64,000 nt of DNA, from assembly GCA_020027205.1 (NCBI GenBank), contig JAHRAQ010000029.1, positions 1 to 64,000 of the forward strand. Reading direction: 5' to 3'. The notes beneath the pieces were generated by a model. The model did no database searches, was not told the DNA's origin, and saw nothing but the letters and a program-made list of their open reading frames with translations. Position numbers and translations under genes: made by a program. Positions 35,067 to 43,883 of the stretch are shown one piece after another. The stretch comes from Nitrospirales bacterium. GTDB lineage: Bacteria > Nitrospirota > Nitrospiria > Nitrospirales > UBA8639. Each line of letters begins with the position of its first letter. Position 1 is the stretch's first letter.

Positions 35067-36566
35067 TCAGCGTGTCCCCACGGAGAAAAACAACACCGCG
35101 CGCCCTCGTCGCAGGAGCAACAGCACCGCATCATCCTCGGCAAGTCGGCGGGTCACCCGGTCAAAATCCTCCACGTCCCCAATTTTAATTCGGTTGATTT
35201 CCAGGATATGATCATCGTTGCGGACCCCGGCGCGCGCGGCGCGGCTGTCCGGCTCCACCCGTGTCACGCGCACCCCGGTCGCATGACCGGATCGATCCGG
35301 CGCCACGGCCTCGACGGTCAGCCCGGACAGGGCGTGACGTTCGCCCGCCGTGTCTCCCGTGCCCGGTCCGGCCGGCCCCCCCGCCTTCTGTTGAATGACG
35401 ACCGGCAGGGATTGTTCCCGGCCTTCACGGATAATCCCGATGTCGACCTCGGTGCCCGGAGGCGTTTCGGCGACAACGGTTCGCAATCGGGTCGAATGTT
35501 CCACCGGGCGTCCGTCGTATCTGCGAATAATATCACCGCGTCGAAACCGGCCATGGGCGGGGCTGTCCTCAATCACGTCCGTGACCAGGGCGCCCCTGGT
35601 GTCCGGCACGTCAAACTGACCGGCCAGATCGTGGGTTAAATCCTGAATGGACACGCCGAGCCATCCTCGAACCATTCGACCATGCGTTTTTAAACTTCGG
35701 GTCACGGTTCTGACCATATTGCTGGGAATCGCGAATCCAATGCCCATGTATCCGCCGCTCCGGCTGAAGATCGCCGTATTGATCCCGATTAACTCCCCCC
35801 GCAAATTCACCAGCGCCCCTCCCGAATTCCCCGGATTGATGGCCGCGTCGGTCTGGATAAAATCCTCGTAATCCACAATGCCGACGTTGGCCCGCCCCAC
35901 GGCGCTGATAATGCCCATGGTCACCGTCTGGTTCAGGCCAAAGGGATTCCCCACCGCAACCACCATCTCGCCAACCCGCAACTCGCCCGAATCGCCCCAG
36001 GAGAGAAACGGCAAATCGGAGGCGTCAATTTTGACAATGGCCAGATCGGTGGCATCGTCCGTGCCAATCAATTCCGCCTCAAAACTTCTCGCATCGCCCA
36101 GCGCCACGTGAATGGCATCGCCGGCTTTCACAACGTGATGATTCGTCACGATGTAGCCGTCGGCGCTGACGATGACGCCGGACCCCATCCCCTGTTGTCG
36201 CCGCCGGGGAGGCCGGCGACGCTCCTCCCGAAACGGCTCCCCAAAAAATCTTCGGAAGAACGGATCGTCAAAGAACGGCTGATTAAAAAACGGGGAACGC
36301 TCGGCTCCCGTGCTCGTAACGGAAATATTGACGACGGTGGGTTTCACCTTGTCCGCTATCGAAATGAGATGCCGGTTGAGGGTCAACACCTCCGCGCCGT
36401 CGGCCCCCGCGCGCGCAAGATGGACGAAGGACGGCGACTTGACCTCCGCCTCCGACACCCGCGCATCCCCGGCAGACGGAACGATTATCGTCGACAGGCC
36501 CAACGCCGCCGCGCACAGCAGCCTTGCGCTCACGAAAACCGTCGATGTGCTCCGGGCATGTTCCAT
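35067..36566 (-). CDS. Periplasmic serine protease, DegP/HtrA family
   Basis: A 499-residue exported protease with two PDZ domains. After a signal region (about residues 1-35) the trypsin-like domain has the catalytic triad: His in YIVTNHHVVKAGD, Asp in DDATDLAIVKID and Ser in NPGNSGGALVNL. PDZ1 begins near GWLGVSIQDL and PDZ2 covers the last 95 residues (GVRVTRVEPDSRAARAGV). A Phe/Arg-rich loop (FFNQPFFDDPFFRRFFGEPF) precedes the protease domain, as in many DegP proteins. It follows dabA by 33 bases and precedes mrpE by 1 base. Its place inside a transporter operon suggests quality control of the periplasmic parts of these proteins; this is inference. Confidence 0.9.
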   Translation of the reverse strand: MEHARSTSTVFVSARLLCAAALGLSTIIVPSAGDARVSEAEVKSPSFVHLARAGADGAEVLTLNRHLISIADKVKPTVVNISVTSTGAERSPFFNQPFFDDPFFRRFFGEPFREERRRPPRRRQQGMGSGVIVSADGYIVTNHHVVKAGDAIHVALGDARSFEAELIGTDDATDLAIVKIDASDLPFLSWGDSGELRVGEMVVAVGNPFGLNQTVTMGIISAVGRANVGIVDYEDFIQTDAAINPGNSGGALVNLRGELIGINTAIFSRSGGYMGIGFAIPSNMVRTVTRSLKTHGRMVRGWLGVSIQDLTHDLAGQFDVPDTRGALVTDVIEDSPAHGRFRRGDIIRRYDGRPVEHSTRLRTVVAETPPGTEVDIGIIREGREQSLPVVIQQKAGGPAGPGTGDTAGERHALSGLTVEAVAPDRSGHATGVRVTRVEPDSRAARAGVRNDDHILEINRIKIGDVEDFDRVTRRLAEDDAVLLLLRRGRAVLFFSVGTR

Positions 36567-36599
36567 GGGATGAACCGAAAGAACGTGTGGCGGCGGCGT

Positions 36600-39500
36600 T
36601 TACGCCATCGCCTCCCACGTGGCGTGGTGCGTATAGCGATGCACCGTCGCGGCGCCCGGCTCCAGGGCGACGAGATTGACCCATTGGTTGTGAAACAGTT
36701 GTTGAAGCAACTCGTGTTGTTGAATGATCGACGAGATCCGGCTCGGCGGAGCCTCAATCACCGTCAGCAGGCGCATGGGTTCGTGATAATGAATGTCCCC
36801 GTCGTTGACGGTTTGCAGGGGAAGCCCGGTCTGGAGATCGCTTTGGCGTCCCAGCATCACGCCGATGCCCGACACCACGTTGTGGATGACTTTGCTGCCG
36901 CTTCCGTAGTGCCACGGGTCCACGCCGGAAAAATAATGTTCCATATTGATCCACTGCCCGACGATCAACGGCGCCATCATAATCTTCCCCAGAATCTCGC
37001 CCTCCGTATCCGGCCCGGGATCATAAGAATGCAAAAACACGCGGCCGCCCAAATCGAGTGATCGGGTCAGCCGGCGCCGGCCAATGAGAAACGCCGCGTT
37101 GCCGGACAACCCCCATTCCGGACGAGGATTCGCCCAATCCGCGCTATGGCGCTTCACCCGCGCAAACGCCTGTTCGGACGACATCCCGGCCGGCGCGCCG
37201 GGAATGCGGCGGCAACGTTCCCGCGCCTGCGCGGCCCCGGCCCGCCGCAGGTCGCGCGCCAGCGTCCGAAACGCATCGGCAAAGCCGGCCGGCAGGACGT
37301 CCAGATCATAAAACTCGACCCGGTCCGTCGTGGTATTGTGTTTCCCCGCGAGAAACCATGTGTCGTCCGGGATGGTCAATCCCCGTGCGCGCAGCCGGTC
37401 TCGAACGGCGGGAGTATTCCCCATGGCCGCAAACACGCGGGCGTTGGGGTCGCCATGGTTGCCGCCACAGGCGCCGCAATCCAGCGCGCCGAAATAGGGG
37501 TTGTTGTCCGACAGACTGCCATGGCCGCAGAGCAGGATCAACCGGCCGAAATTGGCGGTCAGCCCCATGGTTCGCAAACCGTTTTCGATAAACGCCGCCT
37601 GCTCGTCCAGGGCAAACCCCGACGCCATGTCGGACACGCTATCCTGTTCGGGAACGGGCGCCGCCCCGTCCCGCCCGCTTGCATGACGGGGACGCGACGA
37701 AGGCCGGTCCACGGAAATCCGCGTGACGACCGGAAACGTGAACCATCGTTGGACGATCGTGTGCAGCGCGTGGTACGGCTTGAGCAACAGCGTTTTGCCG
37801 ACGAGGCCGAGGCTGAAAAACAGGCCGAGCAGATCCACCAAAATCAGCGAGCCGATGGGATGCGCCTTCACCGCATGAAACAGGTGGTGCCCTAGGCGGC
37901 GCCATCTCGTGCCGGAGGCGTAGCGTTGCAACGCCCGCGGCTGGTCGTGCTTTGGTGTTTCCGTCACCGCATGGCCGGGCGTGAGCAGCACCGGACAGAG
38001 GGCCAGACGCTCCCATTGATCAAACCCCCGATGGCTGATGGGAATCCCAAAAAACCCCGCGAACCCGAACGTTTCATACGGCCCACGGGCTTCGACATGG
38101 CGGCGAAAGGACTCGGATCGAACATCGATGCAGCACACCAGTTGCGCTAGGGGACGCGGGTCCGGCGCCTCATCATGGCCTCGGCGCGCCGCCAGTTGCC
38201 GCAGCAGTTGTTCACGATAGGCGTCTTCATACGCTTCGAGCCACACCGGGCCGTGCCGGTCGGATGGAAAAGCGTCCAGCCATTCCAGCAACTGTCGCGC
38301 GTCGGACACCGCAAGGTCTTGCACTTCGAACGGAGACCATTCCAGACACTGGGCAAGATGGAACAACCGCCAGGCGTCACGACCGACGGCACAGGCGGCG
38401 GCATCCTGCGCAGGCGGAGCGCCGCTCACGCGGGCGGCATAGTCGTCCCGTCGATTCTCCCAGTAGGCGGTCACGTCATGAACCGTGCCATCGATGCCCC
38501 ATTCCCGCCGGCAGACCGCGTGCGCAACTTCCGCTTCATAGAACAGGCGCACGGCCGCATACTGGACGGGATCAATCGGATGGAGGCGTTGCGCGTGATA
38601 GGCGGGGTTGTCTCCCCGCCACCGGATGAACCCGGCCCATCCCGGCAACTGGGCCAGGTGACGGGAAAGATATTCGATCCGGCGTTCCTCCGCGACCCCG
38701 AGACGGCGAAGACTCGACACAATGACCTCTTCCGGACTTTCGGGAAGATCGCGTACGCGGCGCGCAAAATCCCGCATCCCGAGCAACGGCCCCGACCGGT
38801 CGCATCCGGTCAGTTCCCGCCAGGCCCGGTAGAATCCTTCCTCACGGCACGGCATGGCCCACCCGGCCAGGCCCTCGTCAAGAAACGCCGTGGTCCATTT
38901 GATCATGTGCTCGTTGACCTGTTCGACGACGGAGTCCCCGGCCAGCGCGTCCACCCAGTCACCGACGGTTCGTTGCGCGGGCAGACGCACCGGCGCCTGT
39001 CGCGCGTCCTCTCCGGCGCTCCCCGTCCGGCCATGCGGCGCATAATCTCCCGCATCCACGTCAGCCAGTCCAAGCGCCGACAACGACCCGGCCCACAGAT
39101 TCGTCAGATACGTTGCTTCGGGACGATCCCGGCACGATTCACATTCCCGACGCGTGCGTTGGAGGATGCGGCGTCGGGCGTCGTCCGGCAGGTCATGGCG
39201 AAACCGCCCGGCGGCCTCGCCGTCGCCGAACGCCCAGGGCAACAGGGCGGGGTCCAGAGAGTCAATCCCAAACAACAGATGCGCCCGCCGGACGTCGGCC
39301 GCCGTCACCCGGCGACCGCCGACATGCACACCCGCCGGCGCGGCTTCATCCATCCCCACACGCGCGAACGCCCGCGTGAGGCCGGCGTCCGTGATGCGGC
39401 CCTCTCTGTAATACCGGCGGTACTTGTCGTTCGAGAGATAGCCCTTCCCTCCCGACAGATGCCGGGCCTCACGAATCGCCCGATCAAACGGCAGATGTTC

Positions 39501-39638
39501 CAACCCGTGAATCGGATTGTGATGAATAAACGTCTTCATCGGCCAGAACGGCGACACCGGCTCGTGGGCCTCGCCAACTTCACGGCGCACCTGTGCGCGT
39601 TGTTCAGAAGAAAGGGCCGTCATCGCGGGAACGTTCAT
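36600..39638 (-). CDS. dabA: Inorganic carbon accumulation protein DabA (DUF2309)
   Basis: DabA is a beta-carbonic-anhydrase-like membrane-associated protein that, with an NuoL-like partner (DabB), converts CO2 to bicarbonate vectorially. The 1012-residue product has the start FWPMKTFIHHNPIHGLEHLPF and the zinc-site residues Cys and Asp in VCCIDVRSESFRRH, plus His and Cys in CGHGSLSDNNPYFGALDCGACGGNHG. The ATG at 39638 (MNVPAMTALSSEQR) fits the family; the frame extends upstream to 39701. No dedicated dabB gene adjoins it; the nearest NuoL-type genes are in the Mrp-like run 4 kb downstream on the same strand. A SulP transporter precedes it by 93 bases. This fits CO2 fixation by the autotroph (reverse TCA cycle in Nitrospira). 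Confidence 0.93.
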   Translation of the reverse strand: MNVPAMTALSSEQRAQVRREVGEAHEPVSPFWPMKTFIHHNPIHGLEHLPFDRAIREARHLSGGKGYLSNDKYRRYYREGRITDAGLTRAFARVGMDEAAPAGVHVGGRRVTAADVRRAHLLFGIDSLDPALLPWAFGDGEAAGRFRHDLPDDARRRILQRTRRECESCRDRPEATYLTNLWAGSLSALGLADVDAGDYAPHGRTGSAGEDARQAPVRLPAQRTVGDWVDALAGDSVVEQVNEHMIKWTTAFLDEGLAGWAMPCREEGFYRAWRELTGCDRSGPLLGMRDFARRVRDLPESPEEVIVSSLRRLGVAEERRIEYLSRHLAQLPGWAGFIRWRGDNPAYHAQRLHPIDPVQYAAVRLFYEAEVAHAVCRREWGIDGTVHDVTAYWENRRDDYAARVSGAPPAQDAAACAVGRDAWRLFHLAQCLEWSPFEVQDLAVSDARQLLEWLDAFPSDRHGPVWLEAYEDAYREQLLRQLAARRGHDEAPDPRPLAQLVCCIDVRSESFRRHVEARGPYETFGFAGFFGIPISHRGFDQWERLALCPVLLTPGHAVTETPKHDQPRALQRYASGTRWRRLGHHLFHAVKAHPIGSLILVDLLGLFFSLGLVGKTLLLKPYHALHTIVQRWFTFPVVTRISVDRPSSRPRHASGRDGAAPVPEQDSVSDMASGFALDEQAAFIENGLRTMGLTANFGRLILLCGHGSLSDNNPYFGALDCGACGGNHGDPNARVFAAMGNTPAVRDRLRARGLTIPDDTWFLAGKHNTTTDRVEFYDLDVLPAGFADAFRTLARDLRRAGAAQARERCRRIPGAPAGMSSEQAFARVKRHSADWANPRPEWGLSGNAAFLIGRRRLTRSLDLGGRVFLHSYDPGPDTEGEILGKIMMAPLIVGQWINMEHYFSGVDPWHYGSGSKVIHNVVSGIGVMLGRQSDLQTGLPLQTVNDGDIHYHEPMRLLTVIEAPPSRISSIIQQHELLQQLFHNQWVNLVALEPGAATVHRYTHHATWEAMA

Positions 39639-39731
39639 GAAGAGACAGACTATCTGTTTCGACACGGCATCCGTCGCCCGGCCATGCCGGCGCCCGGCCA
39701 CGCGACCGGAGACCGGAAAGACGCGCCAGCG

Positions 39732-41375
39732 TTACGGCTTGGCATGTGCCGCCACGGGAGAATCGGCCAGCGGGCGATGGTGTTCCAATCCCGTGACGCA
39801 TAATTCGGAATGCCGCGCCGCGAATTCTGTTTTCCATTCCTCGAGTCTGGACATCACGGTATGATCAACGAGGCGCGTCTCGCGCAGATTCAGGGTCACC
39901 CGTTTCCCGTCCATGAGCAATCGATGCAACCGCCCGCGCAACGACATCCACGTGCTGAACACGGCGGCGTCTTTTACCGCGATCGTCGCGGAGCGGCCGT
40001 CGTCATGCGTGACTTCGGCGTTCAACGTGAACAACGAGCGCGGCGGGGCGCCGTGCAGGACGTGGATGACGAGTTTAACCAGAATGCCGATGGCAATGCC
40101 CTGCAGCAGATCGGTCGCCAGGACGCCGACAATCGTGGACACAAAAATGATGAACTGGTCTTTCCCCAGTCGATAGACCCGGACAAACTCCTGCGGCGAG
40201 GCCAGCCGGAACCCCGTAAAGACCAGCATGGCCCCCAACGCGGCCAGGGGAAGTTGATTAATCAACGCCGGGGCCAGCGCCACACAGACCAGCAGGAAGA
40301 GGCCGTGAAACATATTGGCAAACCGCGTCATGGCCCCGTTATCGATGTTGGCCTTGCTTCGAACGATTTCCGAAATCATCGGAAGCCCGCCCACAAAGGC
40401 CGAGACCGTATTGCCCACCCCGACGGCCAGCATATCCCGGTCATGGTCGGTCTTGCGTTTCCATGGATCAATCGCGTCGATGGCTTTCGCGCTCAACAAA
40501 GACTCGAGACTCCCGATCAGGGCAAACATGATCACGTATTTGATCCCGGTCATCGTCGTTAATCCGGAAAAATCGGGAAAGGTGATCGCGCTCGCCATGT
40601 TCTCCGGAACGCTGACCATAAACCGCGCGCCCAGTTCATGGGGCCGGCCATTGAAGGTGTAGACGCCTTCCTGGCCGATGTTCCAGTACAGTCCCATGGG
40701 CACCGCGATCATCAACACCACCATCGGGGCCGGAATCATTTTCAATGTTGGATTGGCAATCAGGGGATACCCGAACATCACGAGCAGACTGACGATCCCG
40801 ATCAGGCCGATGACGGGATTCATGTCCATGACAAACGCGGGAATCCCGGCCAGCAGTTCCAGAGGCGCACCGTCGGGACTGCCCCCCATCACAATCGGAA
40901 ACTGCTTGGCAATGATAATGACCCCGATGGCCGCCAACAATCCATGGATCGCCGTCGGCGGGAACAACTCTCCGAACACACCCGCGCGGAACACCCCGAA
41001 CGCAATTTGCATCAGCCCGGCCGCCACGCCCACGCCCAGCGCCAGCCGATAGGCCTGGAAGTCCGCGGCCGGATCGCGCCCGCCGGTGAACCCGAACTCC
41101 GTGACACAGCCGATGGCGATGACAATCAGCCCCGCCGCCGGCCCTTTGATCGTGAGTTCGGAATTACTGAAAAACGTGGACAGCAGGCCGCCGATAATGG
41201 CGGTGAAAATTCCGGCGATGGCGGGATACCCGCAGGCCAGGGCAATGCCGAGACACAGCGGAAGCGCAATCAGAAACACGAGAAACCCGGACAGCAGATC
41301 GGCCCGCCAGGTGCGCCGAAGTCCCGTCCATGTTCCCCGTGGTTGCTCTGCTCCAGTCATGTCCATGATTCGCAC
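39732..41375 (-). CDS. SulP-family anion transporter (possible bicarbonate transporter)
   Basis: A 547-residue membrane protein with a SulP core of 12-14 helices and a C-terminal STAS domain. Visible parts are LLSGFLVFLIALPLCLGIAL, NSELTIKGPAAGLIVIAIG, GSLESLLSAKAIDAID and GGLPMISEIVRSKANIDNGA. The STAS domain begins near residue 440 and has VTLNLRETRLVDHTVMSRLE. The LPLCLGIA phrase and the neighbouring dabA point to the BicA-like bicarbonate branch (Na+ dependent in cyanobacteria), but sulfate transport cannot be excluded. It lies between nhaD and dabA, all on the minus strand. The start may be 41375 or 41366. Confidence 0.85.
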   Translation of the reverse strand: MRIMDMTGAEQPRGTWTGLRRTWRADLLSGFLVFLIALPLCLGIALACGYPAIAGIFTAIIGGLLSTFFSNSELTIKGPAAGLIVIAIGCVTEFGFTGGRDPAADFQAYRLALGVGVAAGLMQIAFGVFRAGVFGELFPPTAIHGLLAAIGVIIIAKQFPIVMGGSPDGAPLELLAGIPAFVMDMNPVIGLIGIVSLLVMFGYPLIANPTLKMIPAPMVVLMIAVPMGLYWNIGQEGVYTFNGRPHELGARFMVSVPENMASAITFPDFSGLTTMTGIKYVIMFALIGSLESLLSAKAIDAIDPWKRKTDHDRDMLAVGVGNTVSAFVGGLPMISEIVRSKANIDNGAMTRFANMFHGLFLLVCVALAPALINQLPLAALGAMLVFTGFRLASPQEFVRVYRLGKDQFIIFVSTIVGVLATDLLQGIAIGILVKLVIHVLHGAPPRSLFTLNAEVTHDDGRSATIAVKDAAVFSTWMSLRGRLHRLLMDGKRVTLNLRETRLVDHTVMSRLEEWKTEFAARHSELCVTGLEHHRPLADSPVAAHAKP

Positions 41376-41529
41376 CGGGACCCCGCCGCCAAGAGTGCAT
41401 CGCCATTCAGGCGCATGTCGACGGCTCTGCGCGACTCCCTTTCCGTTGGCCTCGCCGGAAGAAATTGTATCTTGAGACGACTGCCGGCATCAACATTTTT
41501 CTTTTTTATATCAAGGGGTTGCAGGGCCA

Positions 41530-42900
41530 TTAAAACATGGCCGCGTTGATCCACATATGGACAAAAATACTGGCCACGTACCCAAGGGCGATCACCGGCG
41601 CCCATTTGAGATGACCGAAGAACGTATATTTGCCGCGCGCCTGCCCCATCAGGGCCACGCCGGCCGCCGAGCCGACCGACAACAGACTCCCTCCCACGCC
41701 GGCCGTCAACGTCACCAGCAACCATTGACCTTGCGACATATCGGGACTCATCGTCAGGACGGCGAACATCACGGGAATGTTATCCACGATCGCGGACAAC
41801 ACGCCGACCATGACGTTCGCCATGGTGGGGCCCCACTCGACATACATGACCTGCGCCGCCACGGCGAGATAACCGAGGAATCCCAGTCCGCCCACACACA
41901 GCACGACGCCGTAAAAAAACAACAGGGTGTCCCATTCGGCGCGGGCAATGTTTCGAAACACGTCGAACGCCACGACGTCGCCGATGGTCTCCTGGGCTTT
42001 CTGCGCGCGCCACGTCCCCTGTTCCGCGTATCGATGATGCGTCGCTTTCAGGTAATACCCGAAAATCTGCAAATAGGCCAGGCCCGTCATCATGCCCACC
42101 ATGGGCGGCAGGTGATAAAACGTATGAAAACTCACGGCCGTACAAATCGTGCACAAGAACAGAAATATAATGATGTGCGCCCCTCGCTTTGTGGCCACCA
42201 CGTCTCCCGACAACACCGGCGCCACACGGGGCACGGCATAGTACATCACCCCGGCCGGCACAAGAAAATTGACCACGGAGGGAACAAACAACAGAAAAAA
42301 CGTGAAGAAATCCACCATCCCTTTCTGCCAGACCATTAACGTCGTAATGTCGCCGAAGGGGCTGAACGCCCCGCCCGCGTTGGCCGCCACGACAATATTG
42401 ACACAGGCCAGGCTGATGAACCGCGCGTTGTTTCCGCCGACGGCAAGCACCACGGCGCACATCAACAGAGCCGTCGTCAGATTGTCGGCCACCGGCGAGA
42501 TAAAAAACGCCAGGATTCCCGTAATCCAAAAGAGTTGCCGGTAGGTAAATCCCCTGCGCACCAGCCAGGAGCGCAGGCTCTCGAAGACCAGTCGCTCCTC
42601 CATGGCATTGATATAGGTCATGGCGACAAGCAGAAACAACATCAACTCCGCATATTCGAGAATGTTGTGACGCAGAGCCTGTTCCACGGCGTGGGGATCA
42701 TCACCGGGGTACACCGCCGCCACCAACAGCCAGATCATGCCCGAAGCCAGAATGACCGGTTTGGATTTTCGGAGTCCCGTAAACTCCTCGGCCATGACCA
42801 AGGCGTAGGCGATGACAAAAATGCCGATGGCCACGTAGCCGGCGGCGGTGTCGGTGAGGTTCAACGGCATGGAAATATTTTGTGCGGCTGAACAGACCAT
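41530..42900 (-). CDS. nhaD: Na+/H+ antiporter NhaD family
   Basis: A 456-residue membrane protein with about 12 helices of the NhaD family (ion transporter superfamily). Functionally important acidic residues are visible in FFISPVADNLTTALLMCAVV and GVLSAIVDNIPVMFAVLTM, as well as the polar stretch VVAANAGGAFSPFGDITTLM. NhaD exchanges Na+ or Li+ for H+ at alkaline pH. I prefer the ATG at 42900 because a GGAAGG sequence lies about 4 bases upstream; starts at 42930, 42912 and 42870 are possible. The gene precedes sulP by 154 bases and can supply or use the sodium gradient for a Na+-coupled bicarbonate carrier. Confidence 0.88.
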   Translation of the reverse strand: MVCSAAQNISMPLNLTDTAAGYVAIGIFVIAYALVMAEEFTGLRKSKPVILASGMIWLLVAAVYPGDDPHAVEQALRHNILEYAELMLFLLVAMTYINAMEERLVFESLRSWLVRRGFTYRQLFWITGILAFFISPVADNLTTALLMCAVVLAVGGNNARFISLACVNIVVAANAGGAFSPFGDITTLMVWQKGMVDFFTFFLLFVPSVVNFLVPAGVMYYAVPRVAPVLSGDVVATKRGAHIIIFLFLCTICTAVSFHTFYHLPPMVGMMTGLAYLQIFGYYLKATHHRYAEQGTWRAQKAQETIGDVVAFDVFRNIARAEWDTLLFFYGVVLCVGGLGFLGYLAVAAQVMYVEWGPTMANVMVGVLSAIVDNIPVMFAVLTMSPDMSQGQWLLVTLTAGVGGSLLSVGSAAGVALMGQARGKYTFFGHLKWAPVIALGYVASIFVHMWINAAMF

Positions 42901-42963
42901 GCGACCTTCCATGGCGCCTGTCCAGAGCACACCGTCTCTTGCGAGATCTTGCTCAACGTATGA

Positions 42964-43827
42964 TCAATGCCTTGCGACCCGCAGGAGATGCTTGCGGACC
43001 TTTTCGCGCATGGTGTCGTACGCGTTGTTGTCTTGTGTCAACGCGAGAAACATCCGGTAATGTTCGACGGCGACGGGCATCGCGCCTTGTGTTTCAAGCG
43101 CATAGGCCAGGTTCAATTGCACCGAAGGAAGTTTCGGAGCCAGCAACTCCGCTTGCCGGAGGGATTCCAACGCTTCGCCAGGCCGGCCCTGTTGCTGACT
43201 GACCAGTGCGTGATGCACCCATAACTGCGGCACCGCCGCGTCACGGGCGATCCCTTCCACAAGCGCCTTCCGGGCTTCCTCCCACTGGCCCAGTCCCAAC
43301 CGCGCCGTTCCAACCCAGAACCATGGTTCCCACGTACGGGGAGGCGTCGCAAACAAGTGAGACAGCACGGTCACCGCCTGCGCGTAACGCCGTTGCGCAA
43401 TGAGATCGCGCGCGTTGACGATGGCGGCGTCCAGTGGCGCCGCGCTCCGAGGCCGTGGACGAACGAGGGGTTCCCGTTGACCCGGTGCGGTCACATCGGC
43501 GTCGGCCACGAACGGCACGGCTCCCGTCGACGGAGCCTCGTGAGCGGACGGCTGTTGGGGAACGGGGACATCCTCGACCACCGACGATTGCACGGACGTT
43601 GCGGGATTGGATTCTGTACGCCCAGGCATGGGGGCCGATGGCACGGCCACAGAGAGCCGTGACATTTCCGTGGACGGCCCGTCCGCGTGGCCGGGAACGG
43701 GCCACCACAAAGAGACGCCGGGTACGACGATCCACAATCCCGTCGCAATCAACGACAGTCGAAGATGCTTGCGAAGGATCGATGCCGCAGCATGGGCAAC
43801 GAATACTCGTCGTGAATGCGAAATCAT
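42964..43827 (-). CDS. TPR-repeat protein, MshN-like
   Basis: A 287-residue protein with a short cytoplasmic N-terminus, one membrane anchor (about residues 23-45, LSLIATGLWIVVPGVSLWW), a proline/serine-rich linker to about residue 120 and four or so tetratricopeptide repeats in the C-terminal part, for example RRYAQAVTVLSHLF and GRPGEALESLRQAELLAP. This architecture resembles MshN/PilW-like accessory proteins of type IV pilus or type II secretion systems. It follows the secretin gene by 56 bases on the same strand, supporting a joint role. No other pilus gene is nearby. Confidence 0.65.
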   Translation of the reverse strand: MISHSRRVFVAHAAASILRKHLRLSLIATGLWIVVPGVSLWWPVPGHADGPSTEMSRLSVAVPSAPMPGRTESNPATSVQSSVVEDVPVPQQPSAHEAPSTGAVPFVADADVTAPGQREPLVRPRPRSAAPLDAAIVNARDLIAQRRYAQAVTVLSHLFATPPRTWEPWFWVGTARLGLGQWEEARKALVEGIARDAAVPQLWVHHALVSQQQGRPGEALESLRQAELLAPKLPSVQLNLAYALETQGAMPVAVEHYRMFLALTQDNNAYDTMREKVRKHLLRVARH

Positions 43828-43883
43828 GACCGGGGAGGCGATTGTACACCGATGAAGCGGTGCGACGCACCGCCGAGGCCGCA

